Origin: Chlamydiota bacterium
Lineage (GTDB): Bacteria; Chlamydiota; Chlamydiia; Chlamydiales; Rhabdochlamydiaceae
DNA: 64,000 bases
Direction of reading: 5' to 3'
Assembly: GCA_013286595.1 (NCBI GenBank)
Contig: JABDFI010000003.1
Span: 1-64,000, forward strand
Part shown: piece by piece, positions 35,325 to 44,662 of the stretch
Position numbering within the stretch: position 1 is the stretch's first letter
How the letters are laid out: each line of letters starts with the position of its first letter
Position numbers and translations under genes: made by a program
Notes under the pieces: generated by a model
What the model saw: only the letters and a program-made list of their open reading frames with translations
Database searches by the model: none
Told to the model about the DNA's origin: nothing

Positions 35325-37193
35325 ATGACATCTATCAACTTAGTCCCTTTAACACTACAACCTACAGTGCAGCCAGCGTCTGTACAGGATGAATCACCAG
35401 CAGCTCCAAAGCAAGCAACAACGACCAACATAAAGGCTCTTCCTAGCGCCATTTTTGGACGTATATTAAGCTTCGTTCCTGGTGCACAGATAATCCGCAT
35501 GCATCATGTTTGCAGTGAATGGCGCAATCTATCCCTTATCAACGACGGCTGTCTAGATCTGTCTAACCCGACCAATTTACTGTCTAACTCGACCAATTTA
35601 TCGGATAAAGATCTTAAAAGCATTCTTGATCAAGCAAAAAGCGCTCGCATTACATCTATCAATCTATCTAATTGCCCAAACATCACAGATGCTGGCCTTG
35701 TCCATCTAGCAACTCTCAAATCTCTAACTTCACTCAATCTAAGCAGATGCCCAAACATCACAGATGCTGGCCTTGTCCATCTAGCAACTCTCAAATCTCT
35801 AACTTCACTCAATTTAAGCGGGTGCCCAAACATCACAGGTGCTGGCTTTCCCCCTTTAGTAACTCTCACATCTCTAATCTCCCTTGATCTAAGCTGGTGC
35901 AAAAACATCACCGATGCTGGCCTTGCCCATTTAGTAACTCTCACATCTCTAATCTCCCTTGATCTAAGCTGGTGCCCAAACATCACAGATGCTGGCCTTG
36001 CCCATCTAGTAACTCTCACACTCTTAAGCTTACTTGATCTAAACGGGTGCACAAACCTCACAGATGCTGGCCTTGCCCCTTTAGGTACTCTCGCATCTCT
36101 AACCTCACTCAATTTAAGCAGGTGCACAAACATCACCGATGCTGGCCTTGCCCATCTAGCAAAACTCAAATCTCTAACCTCACTCAATCTAATCAGTTGC
36201 AAGAACATCACAGATGTTGGCCTTGCCATTCTAGAAACTCTCACACTCTTAAGCTCACTCGATCTAGGCGGGTGCACAAACATCACAGATGTTGGCCTTA
36301 CCCATCTATTAAAACTTACATCTTTAAGCTCACTCAATCTGAGCGGGTGCCCAAACATCACAGATGCTCGCCTTGCCCCTTTAGTAACTCTCACATCTCT
36401 AACCTCCCTTGATCTAAGCTGGTGCGAAAACATCACCGATGCTGGCCTTGCCCATCTAATAACTCTCCCACTCTTAAGCTCACTTGATCTAAACGGGTGC
36501 AGAAACATCACAGATGCCGGCCTTGCCCCTTTAGTAGCTCTCATATCTTTAACCTCACTCAAGCTAAGCAGTTGCGATAAGTTCACAGATGCTGGCCTTG
36601 CCCATCTAGCAAAACTCAAATCTCTAACCTCACTCAATCTAACCCGTTGCAAGAACATCACAGATGCTGGCCTTGCCCATCTAGTAACTCTCAGAATCTC
36701 ACTTGAGCTAAAATGGTGTAAGAACATCACATCGGGTGTTGTAGAAGCTTTCAAGAAGCAACTCATTCCGATTGAATTTAAAGATGCCGCATTTAGAGAT
36801 AGTATGGATTATTATATCTACATGCTAGCTTCAGAGCCAAAAGGAGGCGCTGAGTGGGGAAAAAAGAACCGTTATGTTGATTTCGACCGTCTGAGATTGG
36901 CGCAAGCACTTGCTGCTTTGAAAATGTCACGTCCAGTTTTTTTTGAAGAATTATCGATCGACCCTTTGCTGGAGCTCATCAATCAACCACATTCTACTCA
37001 TCAGCAAATCGATCTTTTATTGCACAAGTTACCGGAAGAGACAAGAAATGCAATTTTCGGTCAGGTTTATCAACTAGCCCCTGAGCCGAAAGGGGGAGAT
37101 AAATGGGGAGAATTGCATTGCTTTGATGATCCAGCGCGATTTAGGTTAGCTGTGATCGAGGTGATCAAGAATCGCGTTCTTCCTCTTTTGTAA
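35325..37193 (+). CDS. F-box / leucine-rich-repeat protein with EPKGG tail (copy 1)
   Basis: 622 aa. F-box at about residues 38-70 (LPSAIFGRILSFVPGAQI, MHHVCSEWRNL). Fifteen Cys-type LRRs of 25 residues follow (75-bp DNA units, e.g. SLNLSRCPNITDAGLVHLA), then a C-terminal domain of about 140 residues absent from the 14-17 kb paralogs. That tail contains two copies of one module: YMLASEPKGGAEWG...FDRLRLAQAL and YQLAPEPKGGDKWG...PARFRLAVIE. No signal peptide. A candidate secreted ubiquitin-ligase adaptor; target and secretion are inferred. Confidence 0.92.
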   Translation: MTSINLVPLTLQPTVQPASVQDESPAAPKQATTTNIKALPSAIFGRILSFVPGAQIIRMHHVCSEWRNLSLINDGCLDLSNPTNLLSNSTNLSDKDLKSILDQAKSARITSINLSNCPNITDAGLVHLATLKSLTSLNLSRCPNITDAGLVHLATLKSLTSLNLSGCPNITGAGFPPLVTLTSLISLDLSWCKNITDAGLAHLVTLTSLISLDLSWCPNITDAGLAHLVTLTLLSLLDLNGCTNLTDAGLAPLGTLASLTSLNLSRCTNITDAGLAHLAKLKSLTSLNLISCKNITDVGLAILETLTLLSSLDLGGCTNITDVGLTHLLKLTSLSSLNLSGCPNITDARLAPLVTLTSLTSLDLSWCENITDAGLAHLITLPLLSSLDLNGCRNITDAGLAPLVALISLTSLKLSSCDKFTDAGLAHLAKLKSLTSLNLTRCKNITDAGLAHLVTLRISLELKWCKNITSGVVEAFKKQLIPIEFKDAAFRDSMDYYIYMLASEPKGGAEWGKKNRYVDFDRLRLAQALAALKMSRPVFFEELSIDPLLELINQPHSTHQQIDLLLHKLPEETRNAIFGQVYQLAPEPKGGDKWGELHCFDDPARFRLAVIEVIKNRVLPLL

Positions 37194-37207
37194 AGCGATG
37201 GGCTAAA

Positions 37208-37221
37208 GAGGCAATTACAAA
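37208..37221. repeat. Half copy of family A repeat end
   Basis: GAGGCAATTACAAA, 15 bp after the stop of the first tandem LRR gene, directly joined to the duplicated 31-bp segment. It may mark the recombination joint. Confidence 0.45.
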
Positions 37222-37249
37222 CGAAGAACTCGATTATTATTACATGTAG
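37219..37249 (+). other. Duplicated 3' end of the winged-helix gene (duplication joint)
   Basis: Identical over 31 bases to 35005-35035, with no upstream coding context. From about 37275 the sequence again resembles the region upstream of the first LRR gene, but about 110 bp of the original spacer is missing. Confidence 0.85.
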
Positions 37250-37352
37250 GCAGTCATTATATTCATTAAATTATATAATAAAATCTTTAATATTTAAATA
37301 AAATAAAATAACGCATATAATTGAGTTGTAATTAAAAATAATAGGTTTAATA

Positions 37353-39122
37353 ATGACATCTATCAACTTAGTCCCTTTAACACTACAACCTACAGTGCAG
37401 CCAGCGTCTGTACAGGATGAATCGCCAGCAGCTCCAAAGCAAGCAACAACGATCAACATAAAGGATCTTCCTAGCGCGATTTTTGGACGTATATTAAGCT
37501 TCGTTCCTGGTGCACAGATAATCCGCATGCATCATGTTTGCAGTGAATGGCGCAATCTATCCCTTATCAACGACGGCTGTCTAGATCTGTCTAACCTGAC
37601 CAATTTATCGGATAAAGATCTTAAAAGCATTCTTGATCAAGCAAAAAACGCTCGCATTACATCTATCAATCTAAGCAGATGCCCAAACATCACAGATGCT
37701 GGCCTTGTCCATCTAGCAACTCTCAAATCTCTAACTTCACTCAATCTAATCGGGTGCCCAAACATCACAGATGCTGGCCTTGCCCATTTAGTAACTCTCA
37801 CCTCTCTAACCTCACTTATTCTAAGCTGGTGCGAAAACATCACCGATGGTGGTCTTGCCCATCTAGCAACTCTTAACTCTCTAACCTCCCTTGATCTAAG
37901 CTGCTGCAGAAACATCACCGATGCTGGCCTTGCTCATCTATCAAAATTCCCATCTCTAAGCTCACTTGATCTAACCGGGTGCACAAACATCACCGATGCT
38001 GGCCTTGCCCATCTATCAAAACTCACATCTCTAAGCTCACTTGATCTAAACGGTTGCAAGAACATCACAGATGCTGGCCTTGCCCATCTAATAACTCTCA
38101 CATCTCTAACCTCACTCAATCTATGCGGTTGCAAGAACATCACAGATGCTGGCCTTGCCCATCTAATAACTCTCACATCTCTAACCTCACTCAATCTATG
38201 CGGTTGCAAGAACATAACAGATGCTGGCTTTGCCCATCTAATAACTCTCACACTCTTAAGCTCACTTAATCTAACCGGGTGCACAAACATCACAGATGCT
38301 GGCCTTGTCCACCTATTAAAACTCACATCTCTAACCTCACTTAATCTAACCGGGTGCACAAACATCACAGATGCTGGCCTTGCCCATCTAATAACTCTCC
38401 CACTCTTAAGCTCACTTAATCTAAACGGGTGCAATATCACAGATGCCGGCCTTGTCCCTTTAGTAGCTCTCACATCTTTAACCTCACTCAACCTAAGCAG
38501 GTGCGATAAATTCACAGATGCTGGCCTTGCCCATCTATCAAAACTCAAATCTCTAACCTCACTCAATCTAACCTTTTGCAAGAACATTACAGATGCTGGC
38601 CTTGCTCATCTAGTAACTCTCAGAATCTCACTTGAGCTACAATGGTGTAAGAACATCACATCGGGTGTTGTAGAAGCTTTTAAGAAGCAGCTCATTCCGA
38701 TTGAATTTAAAGATGCCGCATTTAGAGATAGTATGGATTATTATATCTACATGCTGGCTTTAGAGCCAAAAGGAGGCGCTGAATGGGGAAAAAAGAACCG
38801 TTATGTTGATTTCGACCGTCTGAGGTTGGCGCAAGCACTTGCTGCTTTGAAAATGTCACGTTCAGCTTTTTTTGAAGAACTATCGATCGACCCTTTGCTG
38901 GAGCTCATTAATCAACCACATTCTACTCATCAGCAAATCGATCTTTTATTGCACAAGTTATCGGAAGAGACAAGAAATGCAATTTTCGGTCAGGTTTATC
39001 AACTAGCCCCTGAGCCGAAAGGGGGAGATAAATGGGGAGAATTGCATTGCTTTGATGATCCAGCGCGATTTAGGTTAGCTGTGATCGAGGTGATCAAGAA
39101 TCGCGTTCTTCCTCTTTTGTAA
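37353..39122 (+). CDS. F-box / leucine-rich-repeat protein with EPKGG tail (copy 2)
   Basis: 589 aa, tandem duplicate of the 35325 gene. The first ~95 residues and the last ~160 differ at only a few positions. The LRR array differs in number (14) and order of units, showing that the array evolves faster than the ends. One repeat has lost two residues (NGCNITDAGL). F-box and two-copy EPKGG tail as in copy 1. Both genes run in the same direction, about 160 bp apart. Confidence 0.92.
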   Translation: MTSINLVPLTLQPTVQPASVQDESPAAPKQATTINIKDLPSAIFGRILSFVPGAQIIRMHHVCSEWRNLSLINDGCLDLSNLTNLSDKDLKSILDQAKNARITSINLSRCPNITDAGLVHLATLKSLTSLNLIGCPNITDAGLAHLVTLTSLTSLILSWCENITDGGLAHLATLNSLTSLDLSCCRNITDAGLAHLSKFPSLSSLDLTGCTNITDAGLAHLSKLTSLSSLDLNGCKNITDAGLAHLITLTSLTSLNLCGCKNITDAGLAHLITLTSLTSLNLCGCKNITDAGFAHLITLTLLSSLNLTGCTNITDAGLVHLLKLTSLTSLNLTGCTNITDAGLAHLITLPLLSSLNLNGCNITDAGLVPLVALTSLTSLNLSRCDKFTDAGLAHLSKLKSLTSLNLTFCKNITDAGLAHLVTLRISLELQWCKNITSGVVEAFKKQLIPIEFKDAAFRDSMDYYIYMLALEPKGGAEWGKKNRYVDFDRLRLAQALAALKMSRSAFFEELSIDPLLELINQPHSTHQQIDLLLHKLSEETRNAIFGQVYQLAPEPKGGDKWGELHCFDDPARFRLAVIEVIKNRVLPLL

Positions 39123-39166
39123 AGCAATTACTTCCTTATCCAACTTTTCGGGCAGGGATAGGGAAG

Positions 39167-40690
39167 TTATTCATCTGTAATTGGATTTTTCTCGGGGACA
39201 AAGCCTTGAGATTTCATGAGAGTAGTGAAGCATAAGATCCCCAATAATCCGATCAGAATCCATCCCATCAACCAAAAGCAATCATCCAGCGCCAGAGCTG
39301 TTGAACGCTTATTGAGTAAGTCGTTGAGCTTAGCAAAGGCGGGAAGTCCTGTGAGATCGACTTGCTGCGCTTTCATGAAATAATCATGTGTTTCAGGGGA
39401 GAGCACGGTAATTTGACCACCCAACCGATCGTGATAAAAGACTTGACGGCGTTGCCAGATCGTTGTGAAGATAGAAGCGCCGAGGGAGCTAGATAGCGCT
39501 CTTACCACTTGAAAAATCTCAAGAACTCTTGTTGATCTCTCTTCAGGAAAGCTGTGAAAGCACATGCGAAAAATAGGAGGGAGAAAGAAGACAAGGCCAA
39601 ATCCTGCGATGGTGCGCGAAAAGGCGATCCGGCCAAAATTTACCTCTTCATTAAATAGGGTCGTGTGAAAGCAAGAAAAGGCAAGCAAAACGATCGCAAT
39701 CGCTAAGGGAAGTCGGCAATCAATGGTGTTAAATTTCACAATGAGGAAAGTAGGGATGCACCCAGCCACAGCCATTGTACCAACCAGAAGGCTAATCCAT
39801 AGAGGTGTATAGTTCACATCAATCGTTAACCATTGTGACAATAAGATCACCGTTCCAAAATAGATGGAGAAAAGAAAAGCTAAATGTGTCAATCCATACG
39901 TGAAAATCGGGTTCTTGAATAGATGAAGATCAAGTACGGGATCAGAACGGTTAAGAGCCCATGTGATGAAAAATCCCAAGGATAAGATGCCCGCAATGGC
40001 CAGGAAAATGATCATATCAGAGCGAAACCAATCCAGTTCTTGTCCAGTGATCACTAAAGTCGATAAGCAGAATACCCCCAAAGCAAAGAAAATATACCCA
40101 ATGGGATCTTGTTTCTTTTGTGTAGGAGACTGGTCGATATGTTTCATTTTTATCATGAACACAAGTGTTAACAAAAGAATGATGGGAACATTCAGGTAAA
40201 AAGCTAGCCGCCATGTGAAAAGGTAAGAGAGGGTGCCTCCCCAGCAAGCGCCCAAGACGGGAACTACGGTGAAAATGGTAATGAGGATCGAAAAGAAAAG
40301 TTGCTGTTTATCACGAGGAGCTAGTGTCGCCATGAAGTAGCTAAACAGAAAGTAAAAGGGACCCGCTACAATCCCTTGAGCAAAGCGCATCGCGATAAAG
40401 AAGGGATAATTGGTGGCAGCTGCGCTTATCCAACAAAAAAAAGCAAACAAAAGAAGGCATCCTATCAACAGTTTTTTTGGTTTGATCTTGGCCGTTAATT
40501 GGTTTCCTAAAGGAACGCCCAGGGCATTTCCCACGCCATAAAAAGCAAGTGCATAGGTTGAAATATCATTGCTCCCCCCTAAATCACTGACGATATAAGG
40601 ACCTGCCATCAAGCCGAGCGTGAAGGTGAAGATCACCAGAAAGATCAGAGAAAAAAAAGCAAAAAAAAGGGCAGAAGATCCTTGTTTCAT
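39167..40690 (-). CDS. emrB: MFS drug efflux transporter, DHA2 (EmrB) type
   Basis: 507 aa with about 14 membrane helices. It has the DHA2 N-terminal region (IVSDLGGSNDISTYALAFY), RFAQGIVAGPFYFLFSYFMA (motif C-like area) and FLPPIFRMCF late in the protein. Proton-driven export through a tripartite channel with the two upstream gene products. The start ATGA overlaps the stop of the adaptor gene (40687-40690), so it is translationally coupled. The substrate is unknown. Confidence 0.9.
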   Translation of the reverse strand: MKQGSSALFFAFFSLIFLVIFTFTLGLMAGPYIVSDLGGSNDISTYALAFYGVGNALGVPLGNQLTAKIKPKKLLIGCLLLFAFFCWISAAATNYPFFIAMRFAQGIVAGPFYFLFSYFMATLAPRDKQQLFFSILITIFTVVPVLGACWGGTLSYLFTWRLAFYLNVPIILLLTLVFMIKMKHIDQSPTQKKQDPIGYIFFALGVFCLSTLVITGQELDWFRSDMIIFLAIAGILSLGFFITWALNRSDPVLDLHLFKNPIFTYGLTHLAFLFSIYFGTVILLSQWLTIDVNYTPLWISLLVGTMAVAGCIPTFLIVKFNTIDCRLPLAIAIVLLAFSCFHTTLFNEEVNFGRIAFSRTIAGFGLVFFLPPIFRMCFHSFPEERSTRVLEIFQVVRALSSSLGASIFTTIWQRRQVFYHDRLGGQITVLSPETHDYFMKAQQVDLTGLPAFAKLNDLLNKRSTALALDDCFWLMGWILIGLLGILCFTTLMKSQGFVPEKNPITDE

Positions 40691-41844
40691 TGCAGGGGGG
40701 TCTCAATAAATAAAGCGAGATTTGGATCAAGGTTATCGAGGATGATCTGTTCAATTAAGATCTGATCACCTGTTTCTTCCCATTCAAAAATAGGTGTTTG
40801 ATAAAGGGGGGATCCTGTTGAAGTGGTAGGAACTAATAGTCCCGATTGATCATGTAAATCGACTGTGGCATGCATCGACAATCCCAATCTTAAGGGGTGG
40901 CGTTTTAATTGGTCGGGATTAAGAGCAACTCGCACAGGTAAACGCTGGACGATTTTGATCCAGTTTCCAGATAAATTCTGTGGGGGTAGCAAGGAAAAAG
41001 CATTTCCTGCGGCTCCCGGTAATCCGACGATGGTTCCCTGATAGGCCACTTCATATCCATACAAATCAGACCAAATTTTAGTTCTTTGACCGATCTTCAT
41101 GTGTTTGAGTTGGGTTTCTTTGAAGTTTGCATTCACCCAAATCTGATCTAGAGGGATCACGCTTAATAAAGGTTGACCCGCTTCTACATGCATGCCCACT
41201 TGGATCTTACGCTGGGCAACTAATCCTTCTACAGGAGAGTAGATCTTGCAACGGTACAGCTGAACCCAGGCATCGCGCACCTGATCTGCCGCTTGCTGTA
41301 CAAGGGGATGGCTCTTGATTGAAGTACCTTGTACTTCAGCTAAAGCTGAGTCGTACAGTAATTCGCTCCATTTTAGGGAATAGAATCCAGCCTTCAGAGC
41401 TGCCACAGCATGTTCAAAATCTTCTAAAGACACTCCTCCGGCTTCCAGTACACCTGCGCGGTGTTCGTAGTCTTGTGCCACTTTGATGAATTCCGCTTTT
41501 TTAATTTCGATATCAGCCTGGTAGGCGAACACTTGATAAAATAATTGGCAGACCTGTCGTACGGTCTGACCTAGATTTTCTCTAGCTTTTGCAAGAGATA
41601 TTTTTGCATCTGTTTCATCGAGCTCTATGATGAGTTGACTTTGGTGCACTAAAAACGTGTCATCCGTGTGAATTGCTGTAATAAAACCCGGTCTTAAAGG
41701 AGTGATGTAGACTTGATTTCCCTCGACATAGGCATCATCGGTATAGGCGATAAAGCGCCAGTAGAGCAACCAGATTAAGAAGGCAACCAGTAGCAAGATA
41801 AGGGCGACCGACCAGTAGATGGTAACTCTTCTTCTCAGCTTCAT
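40687..41844 (-). CDS. emrA: HlyD/EmrA-type membrane fusion protein
   Basis: 385 aa periplasmic adaptor. N-terminal membrane anchor (VALILLLVAFLIWLLYWRFI), biotinyl-lipoyl-like strands TDDAYVEGNQVYITPLRPG (EmrA signature TDNAYVxGxxVxVxPxVxG), a coiled-coil hairpin, then IYSPVEGLVAQRKIQVGMHV and VWVNANFKETQLKHMKIGQ. Overlaps both neighbours by four bases (ATGA). Middle gene of the efflux operon. Confidence 0.92.
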   Translation of the reverse strand: MKLRRRVTIYWSVALILLLVAFLIWLLYWRFIAYTDDAYVEGNQVYITPLRPGFITAIHTDDTFLVHQSQLIIELDETDAKISLAKARENLGQTVRQVCQLFYQVFAYQADIEIKKAEFIKVAQDYEHRAGVLEAGGVSLEDFEHAVAALKAGFYSLKWSELLYDSALAEVQGTSIKSHPLVQQAADQVRDAWVQLYRCKIYSPVEGLVAQRKIQVGMHVEAGQPLLSVIPLDQIWVNANFKETQLKHMKIGQRTKIWSDLYGYEVAYQGTIVGLPGAAGNAFSLLPPQNLSGNWIKIVQRLPVRVALNPDQLKRHPLRLGLSMHATVDLHDQSGLLVPTTSTGSPLYQTPIFEWEETGDQILIEQIILDNLDPNLALFIETPLQ

Positions 41845-43310
41845 TCAGCCCTCAAAGGAACATAGGGGGAATTGTAACCGCCGCCTAATGCTTTAATGAG
41901 TTTGATGGTAGCTAAGTACTGACTATAGACTAAATTAACTTGTTCTAGTTCTTTATAGATCAATGCTTCTCGGTAATTGTAATTGTCCAGTAGATTATCG
42001 AGGCCCGATTGTTGCCGCAGAGCTGTCAGGTCATAGCGCTCTTGAGCATCGTTGACAATCTGTCGCTGTTTTTCTTGCTGATCGTAAACCGATTGCACGA
42101 GAACTAAGGTATCAGCAACTTCTTGAGCACTGCGCAAGATCAGTTCGTTGTAGGTATAGACGGCATCGTCGAACAAGGCTTTTTTTGCTTTGATGTTGGC
42201 ACGGATAGCGCCCGCAGTGAAAATGGGTAGATGAATGGCAGGCATCAACCCTGCAGTTCGACTACTCGAGTGAAAGAGAAGTGAATATAAGGTGCTTTCA
42301 ACGCCAGCGAATGCCGCGAGGTTGATGCTGGGGAAAAAGTCAGCTTTTGCTGCTCCTACTTCATGAGCGAGTGCTTCCACGCGCCAAATTTGGGCCATTA
42401 AATCGGGGCGTCGCGCTAAAAGATCGAGAGACAAATTACACGGCAACGATAGACTTTTCAAAGGTTTGATGAGGGAAGGGTCGAGCTCAATAGGGCTATC
42501 AGGACCTTTTCCTAGAAGAGCATTCATTAGATGCTTATCAACAGCTATCTCCTCTTGAATACCAATTAATAGCTTCTCAGCTTCCAACCATTGTTCTCGT
42601 GAAAGCAAGGGGGGCAGTTTCGAGGCAAGGGCTTGTGAGGCCAGTAACGTGTCTAGTTGATAGAGATCATAGCGCAATTGAACTAGTTGTTCATACAATT
42701 GCTCTCGAATGAGATTCGTTTTAAGAGCGAAATAGGCTTGAGCTACAGAGGTGGTGATGATGAGGCCTACCTGCGCTGCCTCTGCCTCTTGAGTTTTTGC
42801 CTGTCCTAGCGCTGCTTGATACAAGTTATAATTCTTACCCCAAAAATCAAATTCGTAGGTGAAAGACAGGGTTAAATCGATCAAATTGGGATTGATGGGA
42901 ACCGTGGGATTCAATGCTCTGTAAAGTCCATTGTGGCTTAAGTATTCCCAGGTCTCATTGGCATCGAAAAAAATCAAGGGGAAGAGGCGGGCTTTATTGA
43001 TAGTGGCAAGCTGTTTAGCATAATCAATGCGCCGTTCAATCCCTTGCAAGGAGGGGTTCTGCTGGAGAGCTTCAGCGATGAGTGCGTTGAGATCGTGAGC
43101 TTCGAAGATTTCCCACCAGTTTGTTTCTGGCCATTCTCCTTCTACAAAGAGAGAGCTTTTGAAGCTGTTGTTAGCGCTTGTCTCCAGGGAAGGAGGGCAG
43201 AGGAGATTTTCGGTTTGCTGATCATGGGGTAAAGACACGCAACTTGATAATAGAATTAATCCCCATGCAATCCATTTATTATTATAAATAGAAGTTCGTG
43301 GATAATTCAT
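41841..43310 (-). CDS. Outer-membrane efflux channel (TolC/NodT family)
   Basis: 489 aa. An N-terminal lipoprotein-like signal (WIAWGLILLSSCVSLP, Cys in a lipobox-like context) suggests outer-membrane anchoring. The two-repeat OEP domain shows LNALIAEALQQNPSLQ, FWGKNYNLYQAALGQAK (usual DLWGR) and the second-half LLARRPDLMAQIWRVEALAHEVGAAKADFFP (usual RPDI..AE..L..A.A.IG.A.A..FP; only part quoted by family). First gene of the tripartite operon; the divergent upstream DNA holds a promoter and inverted repeats. Confidence 0.92.
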   Translation of the reverse strand: MNYPRTSIYNNKWIAWGLILLSSCVSLPHDQQTENLLCPPSLETSANNSFKSSLFVEGEWPETNWWEIFEAHDLNALIAEALQQNPSLQGIERRIDYAKQLATINKARLFPLIFFDANETWEYLSHNGLYRALNPTVPINPNLIDLTLSFTYEFDFWGKNYNLYQAALGQAKTQEAEAAQVGLIITTSVAQAYFALKTNLIREQLYEQLVQLRYDLYQLDTLLASQALASKLPPLLSREQWLEAEKLLIGIQEEIAVDKHLMNALLGKGPDSPIELDPSLIKPLKSLSLPCNLSLDLLARRPDLMAQIWRVEALAHEVGAAKADFFPSINLAAFAGVESTLYSLLFHSSSRTAGLMPAIHLPIFTAGAIRANIKAKKALFDDAVYTYNELILRSAQEVADTLVLVQSVYDQQEKQRQIVNDAQERYDLTALRQQSGLDNLLDNYNYREALIYKELEQVNLVYSQYLATIKLIKALGGGYNSPYVPLRAE

Positions 43311-43321
43311 GTATCTTACTC

Positions 43322-43374
43322 ATTCAGTATAATTATCTTGTTAGATTAACTGAATTGAGTTGTCAAGATAATTA
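43322..43374 (-). promoter_or_regulatory. Promoter/operator region of the efflux operon
   Basis: A -35 hexamer TTGACA on the minus strand (43361-43366) lies within a nested inverted repeat: TAATTATCTTG at 43330-43340 with CAAGATAATTA at 43364-43374, and ATTCAGT at 43322-43328 with ACTGAAT at 43349-43355. The region lies 11-64 bp before the channel gene start. The symmetry suggests a repressor site; no repressor gene is adjacent. The -10 is not clear. Confidence 0.5.
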
Positions 43375-43380
43375 GACCTC

Positions 43381-43439
43381 TTTCCTTGCCCGAAAAATTT
43401 AATTGGGCAAGGGCACGGGCAGGGGCACGGGCAAGGAAA
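43381..43439. repeat. GC-rich inverted repeat
   Basis: TTTCCTTGCCCG at 43381-43392 is inverted at 43428-43439 (CGGGCAAGGAAA), with GGGCACGGGCAGGGG-type direct repeats between. It stands out from the AT-rich surroundings. Confidence 0.55.
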
Positions 43440-43448
43440 TGAATAATA

Positions 43449-43472
43449 CAAGAAGGTCTTTCGACCTTCTTG
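43449..43472 (-). terminator. Hairpin after spermidine synthase gene
   Basis: CAAGAAGGTC pairs perfectly with GACCTTCTTG around a four-base loop, 11 bp after the gene's stop. No T-run follows on the minus strand, so termination strength is uncertain. Confidence 0.5.
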
Positions 43473-43483
43473 CAAGGTGAGGA

Positions 43484-44404
43484 TTATGAAGATGTTGTTA
43501 GATCTTCTAAAAACTTAGGGAGGACAAAGGAGGCGTTGTGGATTTTCGGTGTGTAATACTTCAAATCTCCGATCATAGTAGCTTCCATTCTTTCTTTGAG
43601 CGTAGCTACATCAATCTCACGTGCATGAGGATTATTTGTCGCCCAACCAAAGCTCATGAATCCACCTACATAAGTAGGGACGGGAGCTAAGTAGAAGTTG
43701 GCATCTGCGAATAGATTGCTTAAATGACCATGTGTTTCTACCATCTCGTCTGTCTGCATGAAAGGAACACCACACTGATTGACGAAGATTCCGTCTGAAT
43801 TGAGGATGTTTTTAATGCGGCTAAAGTACTCTGGAGTGAATAGTACAGTACCAGGACCAATCGGATCAGTAGAGTCACAAATGATGACATCAAAGGTTTC
43901 ATCTGTTGTTCCTGCATACTCAAAGGCATCTTGGATCACGACGCGTAAGCGTGGATCATCGTAAGAGCCATTAGAATGCTTGGGGAAATAGTGTTTGCAC
44001 AGGTCGATCACGCGGGCGTCGATTTCAACGAGAACGATCTCTTCTACATTACTATGCTTGACAACTTCACGCAGTGTTCCACCATCGCCACCGCCTACAA
44101 TTAACACTTTTTTGGCGTTGCCGTGTGCAAGGATGGGTACGTGAGTGATCATTTCGTGGTAGACGAATTCATCTTTTTCTGTGGTTTGGATCACACCGTC
44201 TAGGGCAAGAACTTTTCCAAAGGCTTGATTTTCAAAAATGACCATATGTTGCACGTCATTTTTCTCTTCAAATAGGACCTTCGACATTTCAAAGGATTGT
44301 CCCCAATGTGGGTAAAGACTTTCTGTGTATACTTCTTTAGCGAAGGATAAACAGGGAATGGCGCATGCCAATGCAAGTGCAAGGATAGGTTTTTTTACTT
44401 TCAT
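43484..44404 (-). CDS. speE: Spermidine synthase with N-terminal signal peptide
   Basis: 306 aa aminopropyltransferase: putrescine + decarboxylated SAM to spermidine. The core is canonical: MVIFENQAFGKVLALDGVIQ, the cofactor motif VLIVGGGDGGTLREVVKH, DAFEY, and the active-site loop DVIICDSTDPIGPGTVLFT. In E. coli the N-terminus reads WHETLHDQFGQ; here WGQSFEMSKVLFEEKND is preceded by MKVKKPILALALACAIPCLSFAKE, a textbook signal peptide. It would therefore work outside the cytoplasm, where decarboxylated SAM is not expected. A 50-aa exported peptide gene lies upstream on the same strand. Confidence 0.9.
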   Translation of the reverse strand: MKVKKPILALALACAIPCLSFAKEVYTESLYPHWGQSFEMSKVLFEEKNDVQHMVIFENQAFGKVLALDGVIQTTEKDEFVYHEMITHVPILAHGNAKKVLIVGGGDGGTLREVVKHSNVEEIVLVEIDARVIDLCKHYFPKHSNGSYDDPRLRVVIQDAFEYAGTTDETFDVIICDSTDPIGPGTVLFTPEYFSRIKNILNSDGIFVNQCGVPFMQTDEMVETHGHLSNLFADANFYLAPVPTYVGGFMSFGWATNNPHAREIDVATLKERMEATMIGDLKYYTPKIHNASFVLPKFLEDLTTSS

Positions 44405-44662
44405 TCTCTAATCTCCTACTGTAAAACACCGACAACCCGGTAAGGCTGACATTTTTAACAAATCGACGCATAAAAATAAAGACAATTTAAAGATTTATTT
44501 AAGTGCTGAATTGTCTAATCGACTGAACATGAGCGTTTTTATGGAAAAAGCACGCCTCATTTTTATGAAAAAAATGTAGCGTGCCTATGAAGAATTATGG
44601 CCCATCCAAAAAATGAGGAGTTAATAAATGTTTGACTTATTTACGGCGATACGGCGCACTCT

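Noticed and set aside
35664-36737. Regular 75-bp DNA repeats that might be taken for a CRISPR array or minisatellite
   Set aside because: The units are in frame, encode canonical Cys-type LRRs and have no spacer structure.
35630-36766. Long open frame (378 codons) on the minus strand inside the F-box/LRR gene, with a regular RSSELRDVSFDR-type repeat
   Set aside because: It is the mirror of the 75-bp LRR units, which keep antisense frames open by periodicity; similar frames lie opposite every LRR array. No ribosome-binding site or family match.
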